A DNA stretch of 64,000 nt from an uncultured Acidiferrobacteraceae bacterium (GCA_913009895.1 CAJVXY010000006.1:35455-99454), one strand, 5' to 3'; shown: positions 26,381 to 36,049, counted from the first letter of the stretch. Numbers and translations are program-made. Notes: generated by a model from the letters alone, not told the origin.

Positions 26381-27208
26381 TTAAGGCTTTATCTCAAGTT
26401 CAATTTCATAACCAGCGAATTTGCGCATATTAATCACACCGCCATCCAATATTAAATACTGGCCCTTGATACCATTTAACAACCCACTGACTTGCGGCGT
26501 TTTATCAAAATTAAAAGATGTCACCTTTTCCGGGTATTTATTTACGGGGTAATTAATAGTTGTAACTTGTTGTTCTTCACAGGCTGTTATCGCCTGCTCA
26601 CCTTCTTGCTTAAAAACCGGTGCCAGCTGTTCCATCCAGACGGTCATTTCCTGATCGCGAAATTGAAGCAAATCTACCGGCTCGATATGGCCCTTGAGCA
26701 TAGCGCGCCAGTTTGTTTTATCGGACATATTCTGTTTCAGCAAAACCTCAACCTTGCCTGAAAGCAAACGATTGCTGACTTTAAATATTGGCAGGGCCGC
26801 CACTGCCCCCTGGTCCATCCAGCGTGTCGGTACCTGGCTACCCCGGGTAATACCAACCTTGATCCCCGAAGTATTAGCCAGGTATACAATATGAGTTTGC
26901 ATACAATTTTCTTCACCCCATTGCGGTTCCCGGCAAGTGCCCTCATGGTAATGACATAATTCCGGTTTGATTATGCAACTATCACAACGCGCCAGGCTGC
27001 GCATACAGGGAAAACAATAGCCCTGACTGAAGCTTTGGTTTGTTTTCCTGCCACAGTTTATGCAATGGATATTACCGGTGTGAGTTAAAGTAATTTTCTG
27101 GCCCAGATGCTGGTTCAGCGAAATGCGCTGATCACCCAGTGGCAGGTGATACTGGACCACGTCTTCGAGCACTGTTTTCATTTTTCTGATGTGACCACTG
27201 ATTTTCAT
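26381..27208 (-). CDS. DUF2797 protein with cysteine-rich N-terminus
   Basis: 275 residues from the ATG at 27208, which fits the family's M-x-x-G-x-x-R-K-M start; an ATG at 27238 adds ten unrelated residues. Cysteine pairs: HCINCGR, GYCFPCM, CDSCI, then GTCREPQWGEENCM and a H-x-V-Y-L-A-N-x-S-G-x-K-V-G-I-T-R block. The last is reminiscent of a GIY-YIG-like fold. Function unknown; cytoplasmic. Confidence 0.82.
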   Translation of the reverse strand: MKISGHIRKMKTVLEDVVQYHLPLGDQRISLNQHLGQKITLTHTGNIHCINCGRKTNQSFSQGYCFPCMRSLARCDSCIIKPELCHYHEGTCREPQWGEENCMQTHIVYLANTSGIKVGITRGSQVPTRWMDQGAVAALPIFKVSNRLLSGKVEVLLKQNMSDKTNWRAMLKGHIEPVDLLQFRDQEMTVWMEQLAPVFKQEGEQAITACEEQQVTTINYPVNKYPEKVTSFNFDKTPQVSGLLNGIKGQYLILDGGVINMRKFAGYEIELEIKP

Positions 27209-27259
27209 AACTTCCCAATTCGTAAAATAATTTAACATTACCTGTTAGTGAAAAAACAA

Positions 27260-27412
27260 CCCCGCAGCAAGCTTACGGGGTATTGAACCAAACGAAGGAA
27301 AAGTTTTTTATGACCGTCGGCAGCATGGAAGCTGCCGTCGAGCGTACAGGGATGTATTCATAGCGTGTCATACAAAACTTTTCCCTCGTTTGGTTCGCTG
27401 CAAACTGCGGGG
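27260..27412. repeat. 153-bp nested palindromic element
   Basis: Three nested pairings. Outer: CCCCGCAG (27260) with CTGCGGGG (27405). Middle: 27285-27307 (GAACCAAACGAAGG...) with 27374-27396, 22 of 23 bases matching. Inner: CGGCAGC (27318) with GCTGCCG (27331) around a 6-base loop. The stretch 27209-27515 has no gene. It looks like a MITE or REP-type repeat, or a structured RNA. Confidence 0.8.
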
Positions 27413-27515
27413 AATAAATCCCTTGGTGATTCAAGATAACACTTTTTAATTATTCAATGTTGGTTTATTTACAGAGCGTAATTTTGGGGAAACAAGACAG
27501 GCAAGACCAGTGTCT

Positions 27516-27926
27516 TCAACGAATATCTGGATGCTTTCGGGTTAATTCGGTACTGTCTACCTGAAAGTGATTCAAATCTATAGAGTCGTAAACCTGTTGG
27601 GCCTTTCTCAACCAGTCACACACCTGGCAGCCACACCCTGATTCATGACCCCAGGCAATAACATCGCCACGAACGTAGGTGATTGCAGTGTCCAGGGCAT
27701 CGACCAACTCGGGTATTGATCGTAAATTTAACGGTGAAAAATCATCATTCCTGCTCAACCACTGGCACTCATCTTCAAAATCACATGCCAGACATTTTTT
27801 ATCCTCGCCGGCAAAACGAAGTTCATGGGGACAATCCTCTGTAAGATCTTCCAGTTCCTCTTCAATAAGTTGACTCGGAAAAGATAACAAATCTATTAGC
27901 TGGTTTTTGGTAATACTGCAAACCAT
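27516..27926 (-). CDS. cysteine-rich hypothetical protein
   Basis: 136 residues. The ATG at 27926 has GAGG six bases upstream; the frame extends further to a TTG at 27956 without a ribosome site. Cysteines cluster as CPHELRFAGEDKKCLACDFE with another at ECQWL, and later ESGCGCQVCDWL, so metal or Fe-S binding is likely. No family recognised. Confidence 0.7.
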   Translation of the reverse strand: MVCSITKNQLIDLLSFPSQLIEEELEDLTEDCPHELRFAGEDKKCLACDFEDECQWLSRNDDFSPLNLRSIPELVDALDTAITYVRGDVIAWGHESGCGCQVCDWLRKAQQVYDSIDLNHFQVDSTELTRKHPDIR

Positions 27927-28089
27927 ACATCCCTCATACAAAAAAATTTCTGACAATAATCATTGTTTTACAAGACTAAAGTGGGTTAGAGCAGTGTATC
28001 GTAGATATTTTTGGCGAGATTGATCCAGGTCAAAGAATAAATTAGTCTATTAATATATAAAGTCACCCAAAATTGGCAAGGGCAGCGCT

Positions 28090-28788
28090 CTATTTAACAG
28101 ACCAGGGCGGTAATAAGCGCCAGGCATCTTTTAGGGATTTATCCAGAGCCCGATAATCCGGGCAAAATGTTTCCACGAGCTTCCAGAAATCCCGGGAATG
28201 ATTCATGTGTTTTGTGTGGCAAAGTTCGTGAATCAGTAAGTATTGAACAACCGCTGGCTGAAAAAAAAGAATATTTCTATTAAGGCTGATTGTGCCCCGG
28301 GCCGAGTAACTCCCCCAGCGACTTTTTTGTGCCCTTACTTGCATTCTTTTGCAGGTCAATCCTGTTTTTTTACTGAGCACTGACAATTCATACTGAAAAT
28401 GATCCCGGGCAACTGAAGTTAGCCATTTTTCAATATACATTTGCGCCCGGGAAGGCTCGCTATAAATATTCAAACTATTATGTGTTGACACGTCCCAGCC
28501 GGCAGGCAGGTGAGAATTTATAAAATAACTAACACGCCAGATTTTATTTATTGCCGGGAGTGAAATAGTTGTCGGCGGCCCTTCACCAAATTGCTGGCTC
28601 AGGTACTGTTTACGATCAGACAATTTTTTCAGGGCCCGATTTATCCATTGATGTTGTGAACGAACCAGGATATCAACTTCCTCAGGCCTGACGCCTTTTG
28701 GTGCTACCACTACCAGGCCGTCATTCACCGTAACCTGTAACCTTATTCTTCGGGCCCGTTTTGATTCACGTATTTGATATTCTGACAT
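28090..28788 (-). CDS. YgjP/WSS1-like M48-type zinc metallopeptidase (DUF45)
   Basis: 232 residues. The zinc site HELCHTKHMNHSRDFW contains H-E-x2-H and the downstream H of the YgjP-like family. RKSR-like AQKSRWGSYSARGTISLN precedes it, the family's S-R-W-G-S block. Cytoplasmic; substrates of the family are unclear. Ten bases separate it from the receiver-like gene upstream, so they are co-transcribed. Confidence 0.85.
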   Translation of the reverse strand: MSEYQIRESKRARRIRLQVTVNDGLVVVAPKGVRPEEVDILVRSQHQWINRALKKLSDRKQYLSQQFGEGPPTTISLPAINKIWRVSYFINSHLPAGWDVSTHNSLNIYSEPSRAQMYIEKWLTSVARDHFQYELSVLSKKTGLTCKRMQVRAQKSRWGSYSARGTISLNRNILFFQPAVVQYLLIHELCHTKHMNHSRDFWKLVETFCPDYRALDKSLKDAWRLLPPWSVK

Positions 28789-28798
28789 TTACCAGGCT

Positions 28799-29191
28799 CT
28801 ACTCATTTAAAATTGCTTTTTTTACGTCATTGCCTGTAACAGGAAACGGCAAAGTCGCCGCGATTAATGGATAGGCATCGGTGAGCCGCACTAGTTGATG
28901 AGACTGTTCCTTGTCATAAAAAACGATGACACGACCATGTCCGGTACGCTGTATCACCGCAAGCAGTGACTCCAGACTACTGGTACGGTCGCGAAAATCA
29001 GACTGAAAATTAAACTCCGCAACAATGACATCCGGCTGGCAGGATTTAAGTAAAGCCAGCGCCTTTCTCACGGTAGTGACATGGAGCACCTGGTATCCGA
29101 GAGACTCATACAATGATTTAAAATCAGGATATCCCCCTAGCTCGACAATGGATAAAAGCAGATGCTTGCCAGGAGAATCTGAGACTGTCAT
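28799..29191 (-). CDS. degenerate response-regulator receiver-like protein
   Basis: 130 residues with the alternating strand-helix pattern of a receiver domain (HLLLSIVE, VIVAEFNF, RVIVFYD). The acidic pair at the end of strand 1 and the phospho-acceptor aspartate are missing (E-F-N-F in place of D). It therefore probably is not phosphorylated and acts as a pseudo-receiver. No output domain. Sits first in an operon with a metallopeptidase. Confidence 0.6.
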   Translation of the reverse strand: MTVSDSPGKHLLLSIVELGGYPDFKSLYESLGYQVLHVTTVRKALALLKSCQPDVIVAEFNFQSDFRDRTSSLESLLAVIQRTGHGRVIVFYDKEQSHQLVRLTDAYPLIAATLPFPVTGNDVKKAILNE

Positions 29192-29359
29192 TAGTCGCTG
29201 CTATGCTTGTTATTGTTCTTAAATGAATTGTACATATTTTCACCTGTGGATTCTGCGCCATGCAATCACCGAATTCAACGGTTGTAAGTGTCAGGTAGAG
29301 GTCGTACTTGCTCACACAGCATCACAACTGAATATCACTAACAAATCATGAATATCATC

Positions 29360-29388
29360 TTGCGATCCAGTGGCTTTCGCAAGATACT
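29360..29388 (+). promoter_or_regulatory. putative promoter for the DUF6394/K+ channel operon
   Basis: TTGCGA (29360-29365), 17-base spacer, GATACT (29383-29388), about 100 bases before the first ATG. CTTGCG and CGCAAG form a small inverted repeat across it. Read by eye only. The rest of 29192-29489 holds no recognised gene. Confidence 0.4.
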
Positions 29389-29489
29389 ACGGCAACACTG
29401 GCAAAAATCGGTAGAATCGAGTCAGGAACGGAGACCGAGAAATTACCCAGGGAGCCCAAACCGAACAAAAAGAACAAAGGAGAACATCC

Positions 29490-29876
29490 ATGAACCTGGA
29501 AAAGGTAGTTTTCGCATTTTTTATTGTCCTGGCATTAACCTTGAATTTTGGGTTTTTTGTTGGTGAGATAGACAACCCGGAACACCACAATGTCTATGAG
29601 CTCTATGCTGCACTAGTCGTCAGCCTGATTGCCACTGTCATGAAATTCGGTGATCGCACCCACATGGGGGCAGTGTTACTGGCCACCAGTTTAGTGGCTG
29701 ACCTCCAGCTGATTGTCGCGGCTATTGTCTGGGGATGGGCAACAAGCGCCGGTGGCAGCGAAGGTATTAACTCAGCAACCATGGCCAGTATTGCCTCATT
29801 ATCAGGTGGTGCCCTGCTTGCCAACATCACTTCTGTCGTCCTGCTCGTCACTGAAACTGTACAAGTCAAGCGTTAA
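29490..29876 (+). CDS. small membrane protein (DUF6394-like)
   Basis: 128 residues with four hydrophobic helices (about 5-25, 38-58, 63-85, 98-120). Strong AAAGGAG before the ATG. Its stop overlaps the ATG of the potassium channel gene by one base (TAATG), so it is probably a channel accessory subunit. Family name is from memory and not certain. Confidence 0.75.
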   Translation: MNLEKVVFAFFIVLALTLNFGFFVGEIDNPEHHNVYELYAALVVSLIATVMKFGDRTHMGAVLLATSLVADLQLIVAAIVWGWATSAGGSEGINSATMASIASLSGGALLANITSVVLLVTETVQVKR

Positions 29877-31582
29877 TGCAAACCAATACATCTATAGCTT
29901 ATGTTTTACTGCGGCGTTTGCGAACACCGTTAGTTGTGCTTGTTTCCGCTTATGCCATCTCAATTATTGGCATGACACTGATTCCGGGCGTAGATGACCA
30001 GGGCAGACCCTGGCGCATGGATTTTTTTCACGCCTTTTATTTTGTCTCATTCATGGGCACAACAATAGGTTTTGGAGAACTACCTTATGCATTTACCTAT
30101 ACCCAACGTGCATGGACACTGGTATCAATATATTTGACTGTGATCTCCTGGTTATACACCATTGGTGTGTTGCTCAGGATATTCCAGGACTCCGGCTTCA
30201 GGAGGCTGGTTGATTACGCCAGCTTTACCCGTGCGGTACGAAGGATTCGGAATCCTTTTTTCCTTATTTGCGGTTATGGCGATACGGGCAGCCTGTTGGT
30301 ACGCGCCCTGACAGAAAGAGGATTAAATGCTGTCGTAGTAGATAATAACCATGAACGAATCGAAACACTGGAAACAGCAGGCCTGCCATTGTACGTACCA
30401 GGTCTTGTCGCCGACTCGGCTGACCCTGAGGTTCTTGACCGTGCCGGCCTGGCACACCATAACTGCGTCGGTGTAGTGGCACTAACAAATAATGACAAAA
30501 CAAATCTCACGATTGCTATAACCGGAAAATTAATCGCACCGGAAACCCGTGTATTCTGTCGTGCAGAGTCCCATGACATCGCAGCCAACATGTCTTCGTT
30601 TGGCACTGATTACACACTCAACCCTTTTGATAGTTTTGCCGAACGATTTGCAATGGCCATTCATTCGCCCAGTATGTATCTTTTGTATGACTGGTTTACC
30701 AGTGAACGCCAGACACCTTTAACTGAGCCCTTGTCACCACCGAGTGGTAAATGGATATTATGCGGTTATGGCCGGTTCGGAAAAGCACTGCAGCGATACC
30801 TGTCTTCCGAAGACATGGAAATCACAATTATTGAAGCCGACCCTAAAGGGACCAGGGCACCAGCAGATATTATTGTCGGTCGCGGCACTGAGGCTGAAAC
30901 GCTCGAAAAGGCGCGCGTTAAAAAGGCTGGGGGTATCATCGCTGGCACAGATAATGATGCCAATAACTTATCTATCATAATGACGGCCAAGGCGCTAAAC
31001 CCGGACTTGTTTACTGTTGCCCGCCAGAATGAAACGCGCAATGATGCAATTTTTAACGCAGCCAATATCGATCTTGTAGTCGAGCGAGGCAACATTATTG
31101 CCCGCAAAATTTCTGCGCTCATCATTACGCCATTGCTGGCAGATTTTCTTAAATTCTCTAAACCCTACAACAACCAGTGGGCCAATATCCTGATTAGTCG
31201 TATTAGTGGTGTAACAGGTAATAATCCACCTTATACCTGGGAAATTAATGTTGATGAAACCAGCGCCCCGGCTATTTGTGAATCAATAAATGAAAATCTG
31301 TCAGTTACATTAAAGGACCTGGGGCGCGACCCCAAAAATAGAGATGCACAGCTTAAATGTATGCCACTAATGATTAAACATAATCAAAGCCAGACTTTAT
31401 TACCGGAAGAAAACACAAAACTGAGTATCGGCGATCAAATATTATTTTGTGGCCACGAAACTGCAAGTAGTAATATGCATTACATGATTCAAAATTATAA
31501 TACACTGAGTTATGCCCGGACAGGTGAAGAGCTGCCGAGCGGGACGGTCTGGAAATATTTGACCGGTCTAAAAACTCGTTAG
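29876..31582 (+). CDS. potassium channel protein with two TrkA-N (RCK) domains
   Basis: 568 residues. Two TM helices flank the pore loop TTIGFGEL, a variant of the T-x-G-Y-G filter. Two NAD-binding Rossmann domains follow: ICGYGDTGSLL at about 130 and LCGYGRFGKAL at about 300. This tandem-RCK layout is that of MthK/BK-like channels with both RCKs in one chain. Translationally coupled to the small membrane protein before it. Confidence 0.88.
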   Translation: MQTNTSIAYVLLRRLRTPLVVLVSAYAISIIGMTLIPGVDDQGRPWRMDFFHAFYFVSFMGTTIGFGELPYAFTYTQRAWTLVSIYLTVISWLYTIGVLLRIFQDSGFRRLVDYASFTRAVRRIRNPFFLICGYGDTGSLLVRALTERGLNAVVVDNNHERIETLETAGLPLYVPGLVADSADPEVLDRAGLAHHNCVGVVALTNNDKTNLTIAITGKLIAPETRVFCRAESHDIAANMSSFGTDYTLNPFDSFAERFAMAIHSPSMYLLYDWFTSERQTPLTEPLSPPSGKWILCGYGRFGKALQRYLSSEDMEITIIEADPKGTRAPADIIVGRGTEAETLEKARVKKAGGIIAGTDNDANNLSIIMTAKALNPDLFTVARQNETRNDAIFNAANIDLVVERGNIIARKISALIITPLLADFLKFSKPYNNQWANILISRISGVTGNNPPYTWEINVDETSAPAICESINENLSVTLKDLGRDPKNRDAQLKCMPLMIKHNQSQTLLPEENTKLSIGDQILFCGHETASSNMHYMIQNYNTLSYARTGEELPSGTVWKYLTGLKTR

Positions 31583-31595
31583 TGGTGATTAATAG

Positions 31596-31645
31596 ACTGG
31601 ACTGGACTGGACTGGACTGGACTGGACTGGACTGGACTGGACTGG
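31596..31645 (+). repeat. ACTGG pentanucleotide microsatellite, ten perfect copies
   Basis: Ten uninterrupted ACTGG units, followed by ACCGA, one more ACTGG and TCTGG. It lies in the 113-base gap between two convergent genes, 13 bases after the channel stop. Confidence 0.95.
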
Positions 31646-31695
31646 ACCGAACTGGTCTGGGCATGGCATTCAATATCTATAATTTTAATTACCTT

Positions 31696-33876
31696 TTATT
31701 TTTCTTCCACTGCACAAACAATATTTAGCGGGCATTCAATTTCATGATCCTTTTCGAGACCTTTCCACGCATACTCAAGGGCCATTTCATTTTTTCTGAA
31801 GAACCTGTCTCCGCCCAGACGTTCAACAAAGCCACTATTACGCAAAACATCCATGACCTGCTTCTTGAATCTTGAAAATAAAATCTCGACACCACCTGCC
31901 TGTAACCGTTCTGTTAATGATGTCAACATTTCCTCGCCACTGGCATCAATCTGGTTAATACCTGGCCCATCAACAATAATATATTTCAGATCAGGATGGC
32001 TGGCAGCGATGCCCAGTACTTTGTCTTCAAAGTAACTAATGTTGGCAAAATATAAAGAGCCATCAAAACGCAGGATTGAAATATTTTCACAGGTTCCGAG
32101 GCCGTATAAACTGGCATCACGCAAAGAACCGTCCGGATGGCGTGACAAGGCTGCGATGCGCGGCTCCATTGTTCGGTACAGGAATATTGCCAGCGATAGA
32201 ATCACGCCAATCATAATACTGCGATCAAGATGTGGTGCAAGTACCAGGGTAAGCACAAAAGTAATCACGGCCACCATGCCATCATCACGCCGTACATGCC
32301 AGGTATGCAGCAAGGCTTTAAAATTAACCAGGCCTATTACAGCCATCATGATTACAGCCGCCAATGTTGCTTGTGGCAAATGATAAAGCAACGGGGTTAA
32401 CCATAATAAGGTAACCACAACAACAATAGTCGTCACTATTGATGAAAATCCGGTTATCGCACCTGCTTCCAAATTGACTGCTGATCGGGAAAACGACCCT
32501 GATACCGGGTAGCTCTGGAATAAACTACCAAAAATATTTGACAGGCCCTGTCCCACCAATTCCTGGTTGGCATCAAGTCTTTGTCGTGTACGTGCCGCCA
32601 TGGCCTTGGCAATAGAGACCGCCTCCATAAAACCAATGAGCGCAATTGCAACGGCCGAGAAAAATAACTGGCCAATGACATTTAAATCAATATTTGGCAG
32701 GTACATTGTCGGCAACCCTTCCGGAATGGTACCCACTACCCGGCCGCCACTATGCATTACCAACGCACCGTCTTTATCTAGCGATGAAATTCGCCACATG
32801 TCAGGTTCCACCTCAACACCATTTGGCGCCTCACCATCAGGGTAAAATTTAGCTGTCTTGTCATTTTTGGATTTTGTTTTATTAAACAACAAGGTTTTCA
32901 TTCGCTTAAAATCGGCATCAGCACCATCCACATGACGATCACGTTGCCGTTTCAGAGATTCCAGTTTTAACTGAGCAGAAAGTGTGCGCCTATTGTCATC
33001 ACCGTGTTTTTCCACAGCAGCAACATGTTTCTTTTGTGCGGAGCTTACACGTTTGTCAAATTTTTCAATTTTTCCGGGTAATTTTAATTTGGTAGCAATT
33101 ATGTCATGAGTTGAATCATCAATTAGCTGATCCTTATTAATAGTTTGCAGTGTCTGAAAGTCTGTAACCAGCGCCAGAATTGTTGTAATGACAACGGCCA
33201 GCAAGACGCCGGGTATTTTGGGATTAATACGCTTAACCACCACCATGATGACAAAAGCAAGAATTGCCATACCAAAAGTTGGCAAGTGAATCTGTGTCAA
33301 CCCAAGAATGATCGTATTCCACACCGTTTCATAATGGTGTGCTGCCTTGGGCACTGAAACACCAAATATTTTTCCTAGCTGGGATGTGGCAATAATAATT
33401 GCAGCAGCATTGGTAAATCCCATGACTACCGGGTGAGATAGAAAATTAACCAGCACACCGAGTCGTAATAAACCAAGGGATAACTGGAACAAGCCTACAA
33501 AGAACGCCAGCAGAATAGCGTAGGCTATATATCCTTCACCGCCTGTGGTTGCCAGTGGCTCAAGTGCGGCAGCCGTTAACAAGGACACCACCGCTACCGG
33601 CCCGGTTGCCAATTGACGTGAAGAACCGAAAATTGCGGCTACCAAGGGTGGCAGGAATGCAGCATACAAACCGAAGTACGGAGGCAAACCGGCCAGCTGG
33701 GCATAAGCCATTGACTGGGGAATCAGCACCAGGGCAACGGTAACGCCGGCAATAATATCAGCACGAAGTGTCGTGCCATTTTTTAACTCAGGTAACCACT
33801 TTAGAAAAGGAATAAAATAACTTGCTGATGCAGAAAAGGAAAATTTTTTCGCGGCCATCGAAAATGCAACCCTCAA
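31696..33876 (-). CDS. SulP-family anion transporter with a large hydrophilic insertion and STAS domain
   Basis: 726 residues; SulP proteins are usually 500-600. TM domain begins with ADIIAGVTVALVLIPQSMAYA. Between about residues 240 and 380 lies a charged, helix-prone insertion (KKHVAAVEKHGDDNRR... RQRDRHVDGADADFKRMK) that interrupts the region just before VVGTIPEGLP. TM helices resume at about 398, and a C-terminal STAS domain contains INQIDASGEEML. Sulfate or bicarbonate uptake is the family role. The start may be ATG seven codons later. Confidence 0.88.
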   Translation of the reverse strand: MRVAFSMAAKKFSFSASASYFIPFLKWLPELKNGTTLRADIIAGVTVALVLIPQSMAYAQLAGLPPYFGLYAAFLPPLVAAIFGSSRQLATGPVAVVSLLTAAALEPLATTGGEGYIAYAILLAFFVGLFQLSLGLLRLGVLVNFLSHPVVMGFTNAAAIIIATSQLGKIFGVSVPKAAHHYETVWNTIILGLTQIHLPTFGMAILAFVIMVVVKRINPKIPGVLLAVVITTILALVTDFQTLQTINKDQLIDDSTHDIIATKLKLPGKIEKFDKRVSSAQKKHVAAVEKHGDDNRRTLSAQLKLESLKRQRDRHVDGADADFKRMKTLLFNKTKSKNDKTAKFYPDGEAPNGVEVEPDMWRISSLDKDGALVMHSGGRVVGTIPEGLPTMYLPNIDLNVIGQLFFSAVAIALIGFMEAVSIAKAMAARTRQRLDANQELVGQGLSNIFGSLFQSYPVSGSFSRSAVNLEAGAITGFSSIVTTIVVVVTLLWLTPLLYHLPQATLAAVIMMAVIGLVNFKALLHTWHVRRDDGMVAVITFVLTLVLAPHLDRSIMIGVILSLAIFLYRTMEPRIAALSRHPDGSLRDASLYGLGTCENISILRFDGSLYFANISYFEDKVLGIAASHPDLKYIIVDGPGINQIDASGEEMLTSLTERLQAGGVEILFSRFKKQVMDVLRNSGFVERLGGDRFFRKNEMALEYAWKGLEKDHEIECPLNIVCAVEEK

Positions 33877-34043
33877 CCAGGCCTGTATATTTACCAGGCC
33901 TAAATATTTATTTAAAAGAATGAAAATGATCTAACGATGCGTGACTGTCTTGTGCACGTCAACGGCATCCCTGAATACGCCTATACTAATATATTTTGAT
34001 GCTTACCGCATCTGTTACAGACAATGACCGGGGTATGGTACGC

Positions 34044-35333
34044 CTAGAACAGGGCGATATGATCCATTGGGTTAATATCATAACTACCTGATGGCAGTAC
34101 ACGGGATATTTTTAACTCCTTACCCCTGTCCAGATGATGCTCGCTCAGGTCGGTGACGAGATCATGCGTCATGGGCGTTTTTTGTGCCGTCAGAACCATT
34201 GCTACCTTGGGTCTTAATCGCCGCGCCCTGTTAACAGTAATCACGACCCCGACCGCGCCTGTACTCAACTCAACCAGGCTGCCAATGGGAAATACGCCCA
34301 TACACTTGATAAATTCTTCAACGAACTTGGGTTTGAAATCCTTATGTCGCCATTCGTACATGCTTTTCAGTGCATCCTCTGCCGACATGCCTTTCTCATA
34401 ACCGCGATCACTGGTAATGGCATCATAAACATCTACCATACCGGCCAATGAACCAGGATCTGAAATTTTGCCAGCCTTTTTTGAGCCGGGATAACCGCTG
34501 CCATCGGCACGTTCGTGATGCTGCTGAATAATTTGCATCGAACCACGGGGTATTTTGCCGGAATTATTTATTATTTCGACACCCCACTTAACATGGTTTT
34601 TTAATGTGTTAAATTCATCGGGTGTCAGGCCGGAGGGGTTTTCAAGAATTTCTTCCGGGACACGCATCATGCCAATATCGTGTAACAGCGCGCCCATGGC
34701 AATAACCACCATGTGATCACGGGGCAGCACCAGGTGGCGGGCAAATGCCAGGGCCAGTGTGGTTGTACGGATGCTATGTAGTGCGGTGTATTCGCTAACA
34801 TCCTTCAAATGACTGAGGCAAACCAGGGCATCGGGGTTACGAATAACACTATCCACCAGGTCGTCGCTGACCTTCCTTGCCAGGACCAGATCAACCTTGT
34901 CCTTGCCACTTCGTATGTCTTTGAAGGATTCCCGCACCAGCGCCCGGGCCATGAGTTCTATTTTTCGCGCCCTTTTTAGCTCTTCTTCAACCGGTACCTG
35001 GTCGGGATAAACTTTTTTTTCCTTGTTTTCAGGATCAGCCTCAATCTTACCTTCCGCAAGGGTTTGTACCTGGTGTGTTATTCGCTGATCTTTTTCTGCC
35101 AGGTCTTCCATTCGACGCGCCCCATCATCATAACCACGCTGTTTGGGGATATAATCAGGACCCTTTTCGGTATCAATGTAGACATATTGACAGTGTTGCT
35201 GCAGGGTTTCTTCGTCCTTATCCGTGATTAACTCAAAACCCTGGAACATAAACGGGGTCTCCACCCAGGGACGATCAAGGTCAGAGACAAACATGCCCTT
35301 CTGTAAATCGCGAACATCAATTTTCTTTTTCAT
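34044..35333 (-). CDS. HD-GYP domain c-di-GMP phosphodiesterase with DUF3391 N-terminus
   Basis: 429 residues. The N-terminal DUF3391 region (VRDLQKGMFVSDLDRPW) is followed by a charged linker and an HD-GYP domain: LLHDIGMMRVP, NHVKWG, and HHERADGSGYPG. All metal-binding histidines and the G-Y-P motif are present, so it should degrade c-di-GMP. No TM segment. Stands alone, 233 bases from yajQ on the other strand. Confidence 0.9.
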   Translation of the reverse strand: MKKKIDVRDLQKGMFVSDLDRPWVETPFMFQGFELITDKDEETLQQHCQYVYIDTEKGPDYIPKQRGYDDGARRMEDLAEKDQRITHQVQTLAEGKIEADPENKEKKVYPDQVPVEEELKRARKIELMARALVRESFKDIRSGKDKVDLVLARKVSDDLVDSVIRNPDALVCLSHLKDVSEYTALHSIRTTTLALAFARHLVLPRDHMVVIAMGALLHDIGMMRVPEEILENPSGLTPDEFNTLKNHVKWGVEIINNSGKIPRGSMQIIQQHHERADGSGYPGSKKAGKISDPGSLAGMVDVYDAITSDRGYEKGMSAEDALKSMYEWRHKDFKPKFVEEFIKCMGVFPIGSLVELSTGAVGVVITVNRARRLRPKVAMVLTAQKTPMTHDLVTDLSEHHLDRGKELKISRVLPSGSYDINPMDHIALF

Positions 35334-35566
35334 GGGATATATTGATTGTTATGGCAGCAGTTTTAATTATTTTTCGAATACAGCCATTTAACTACTTTTT
35401 TAGGACTTTTTCACTCTATAAGCAGTGTAAACGAGCAATATACGTGCCGAAATCGACACTTAGCGATGACATTTGATGTTAAACGTCTGGATATTGACGA
35501 TTGTGGGCCAGCCTATTATTGTCACACAAACAAGATGTAGCCCACTTTTTAGAAAAGGAGCGTTTG

Positions 35567-36049
35567 ATGCCATCATTTGATGTCGTATCCGAGATAGACA
35601 TGCATGAGTTTGATAATGCCCTGGATCAGGCCAGACGTGAGGTAACGACACGTTATGACTTCAAGGGCTCTGACTCCAAATTTGAATTTAAAGACAATAT
35701 CATCACCCTCGATGCAGGCAGTGAACTACAGTGTCAGCAAATGCTGGATATCCTGTTTCTCAAGGCCAGCAAGCGCGGCATTGACCTCGTAAGTTTCAAA
35801 ACCGAGGAAGCCCGGCAAAGCGGCAAACGCATGATTCAAAAAGTTACCCTGAAACAGGGTATCGACAAGGACATGGCAAAAAAAATTGTAAAATGTATTA
35901 AAAATTCAAAACTGAAAGTGCAGGCCCAGATTCAGGGTGAACAAGTACGGGTAACGGGCAAAAAACGGGATGACTTGCAGGAAGTGATGCAGTTTTTAAA
36001 AGAGGCCAAACTGGAGATACCGTTGCAGTATGAAAATTTTCGGGATTAA
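35567..36049 (+). CDS. yajQ: YajQ-family nucleotide-binding protein
   Basis: 160 residues, standard length. Starts MPSFDVVSEIDMHEFDNA and contains TTRYDFKGSD, the family signature; two ferredoxin-like halves. Some YajQ proteins bind c-di-GMP and modulate transcription. AAAGGAG precedes the ATG at 35567. Confidence 0.95.
   Translation: MPSFDVVSEIDMHEFDNALDQARREVTTRYDFKGSDSKFEFKDNIITLDAGSELQCQQMLDILFLKASKRGIDLVSFKTEEARQSGKRMIQKVTLKQGIDKDMAKKIVKCIKNSKLKVQAQIQGEQVRVTGKKRDDLQEVMQFLKEAKLEIPLQYENFRD

Noticed and set aside
31374..31673. - strand frame reading through the ACTGG array as SSPVQ repeats
   Set aside because: The repeat peptide is a product of the microsatellite and the rest is antisense to the channel gene.
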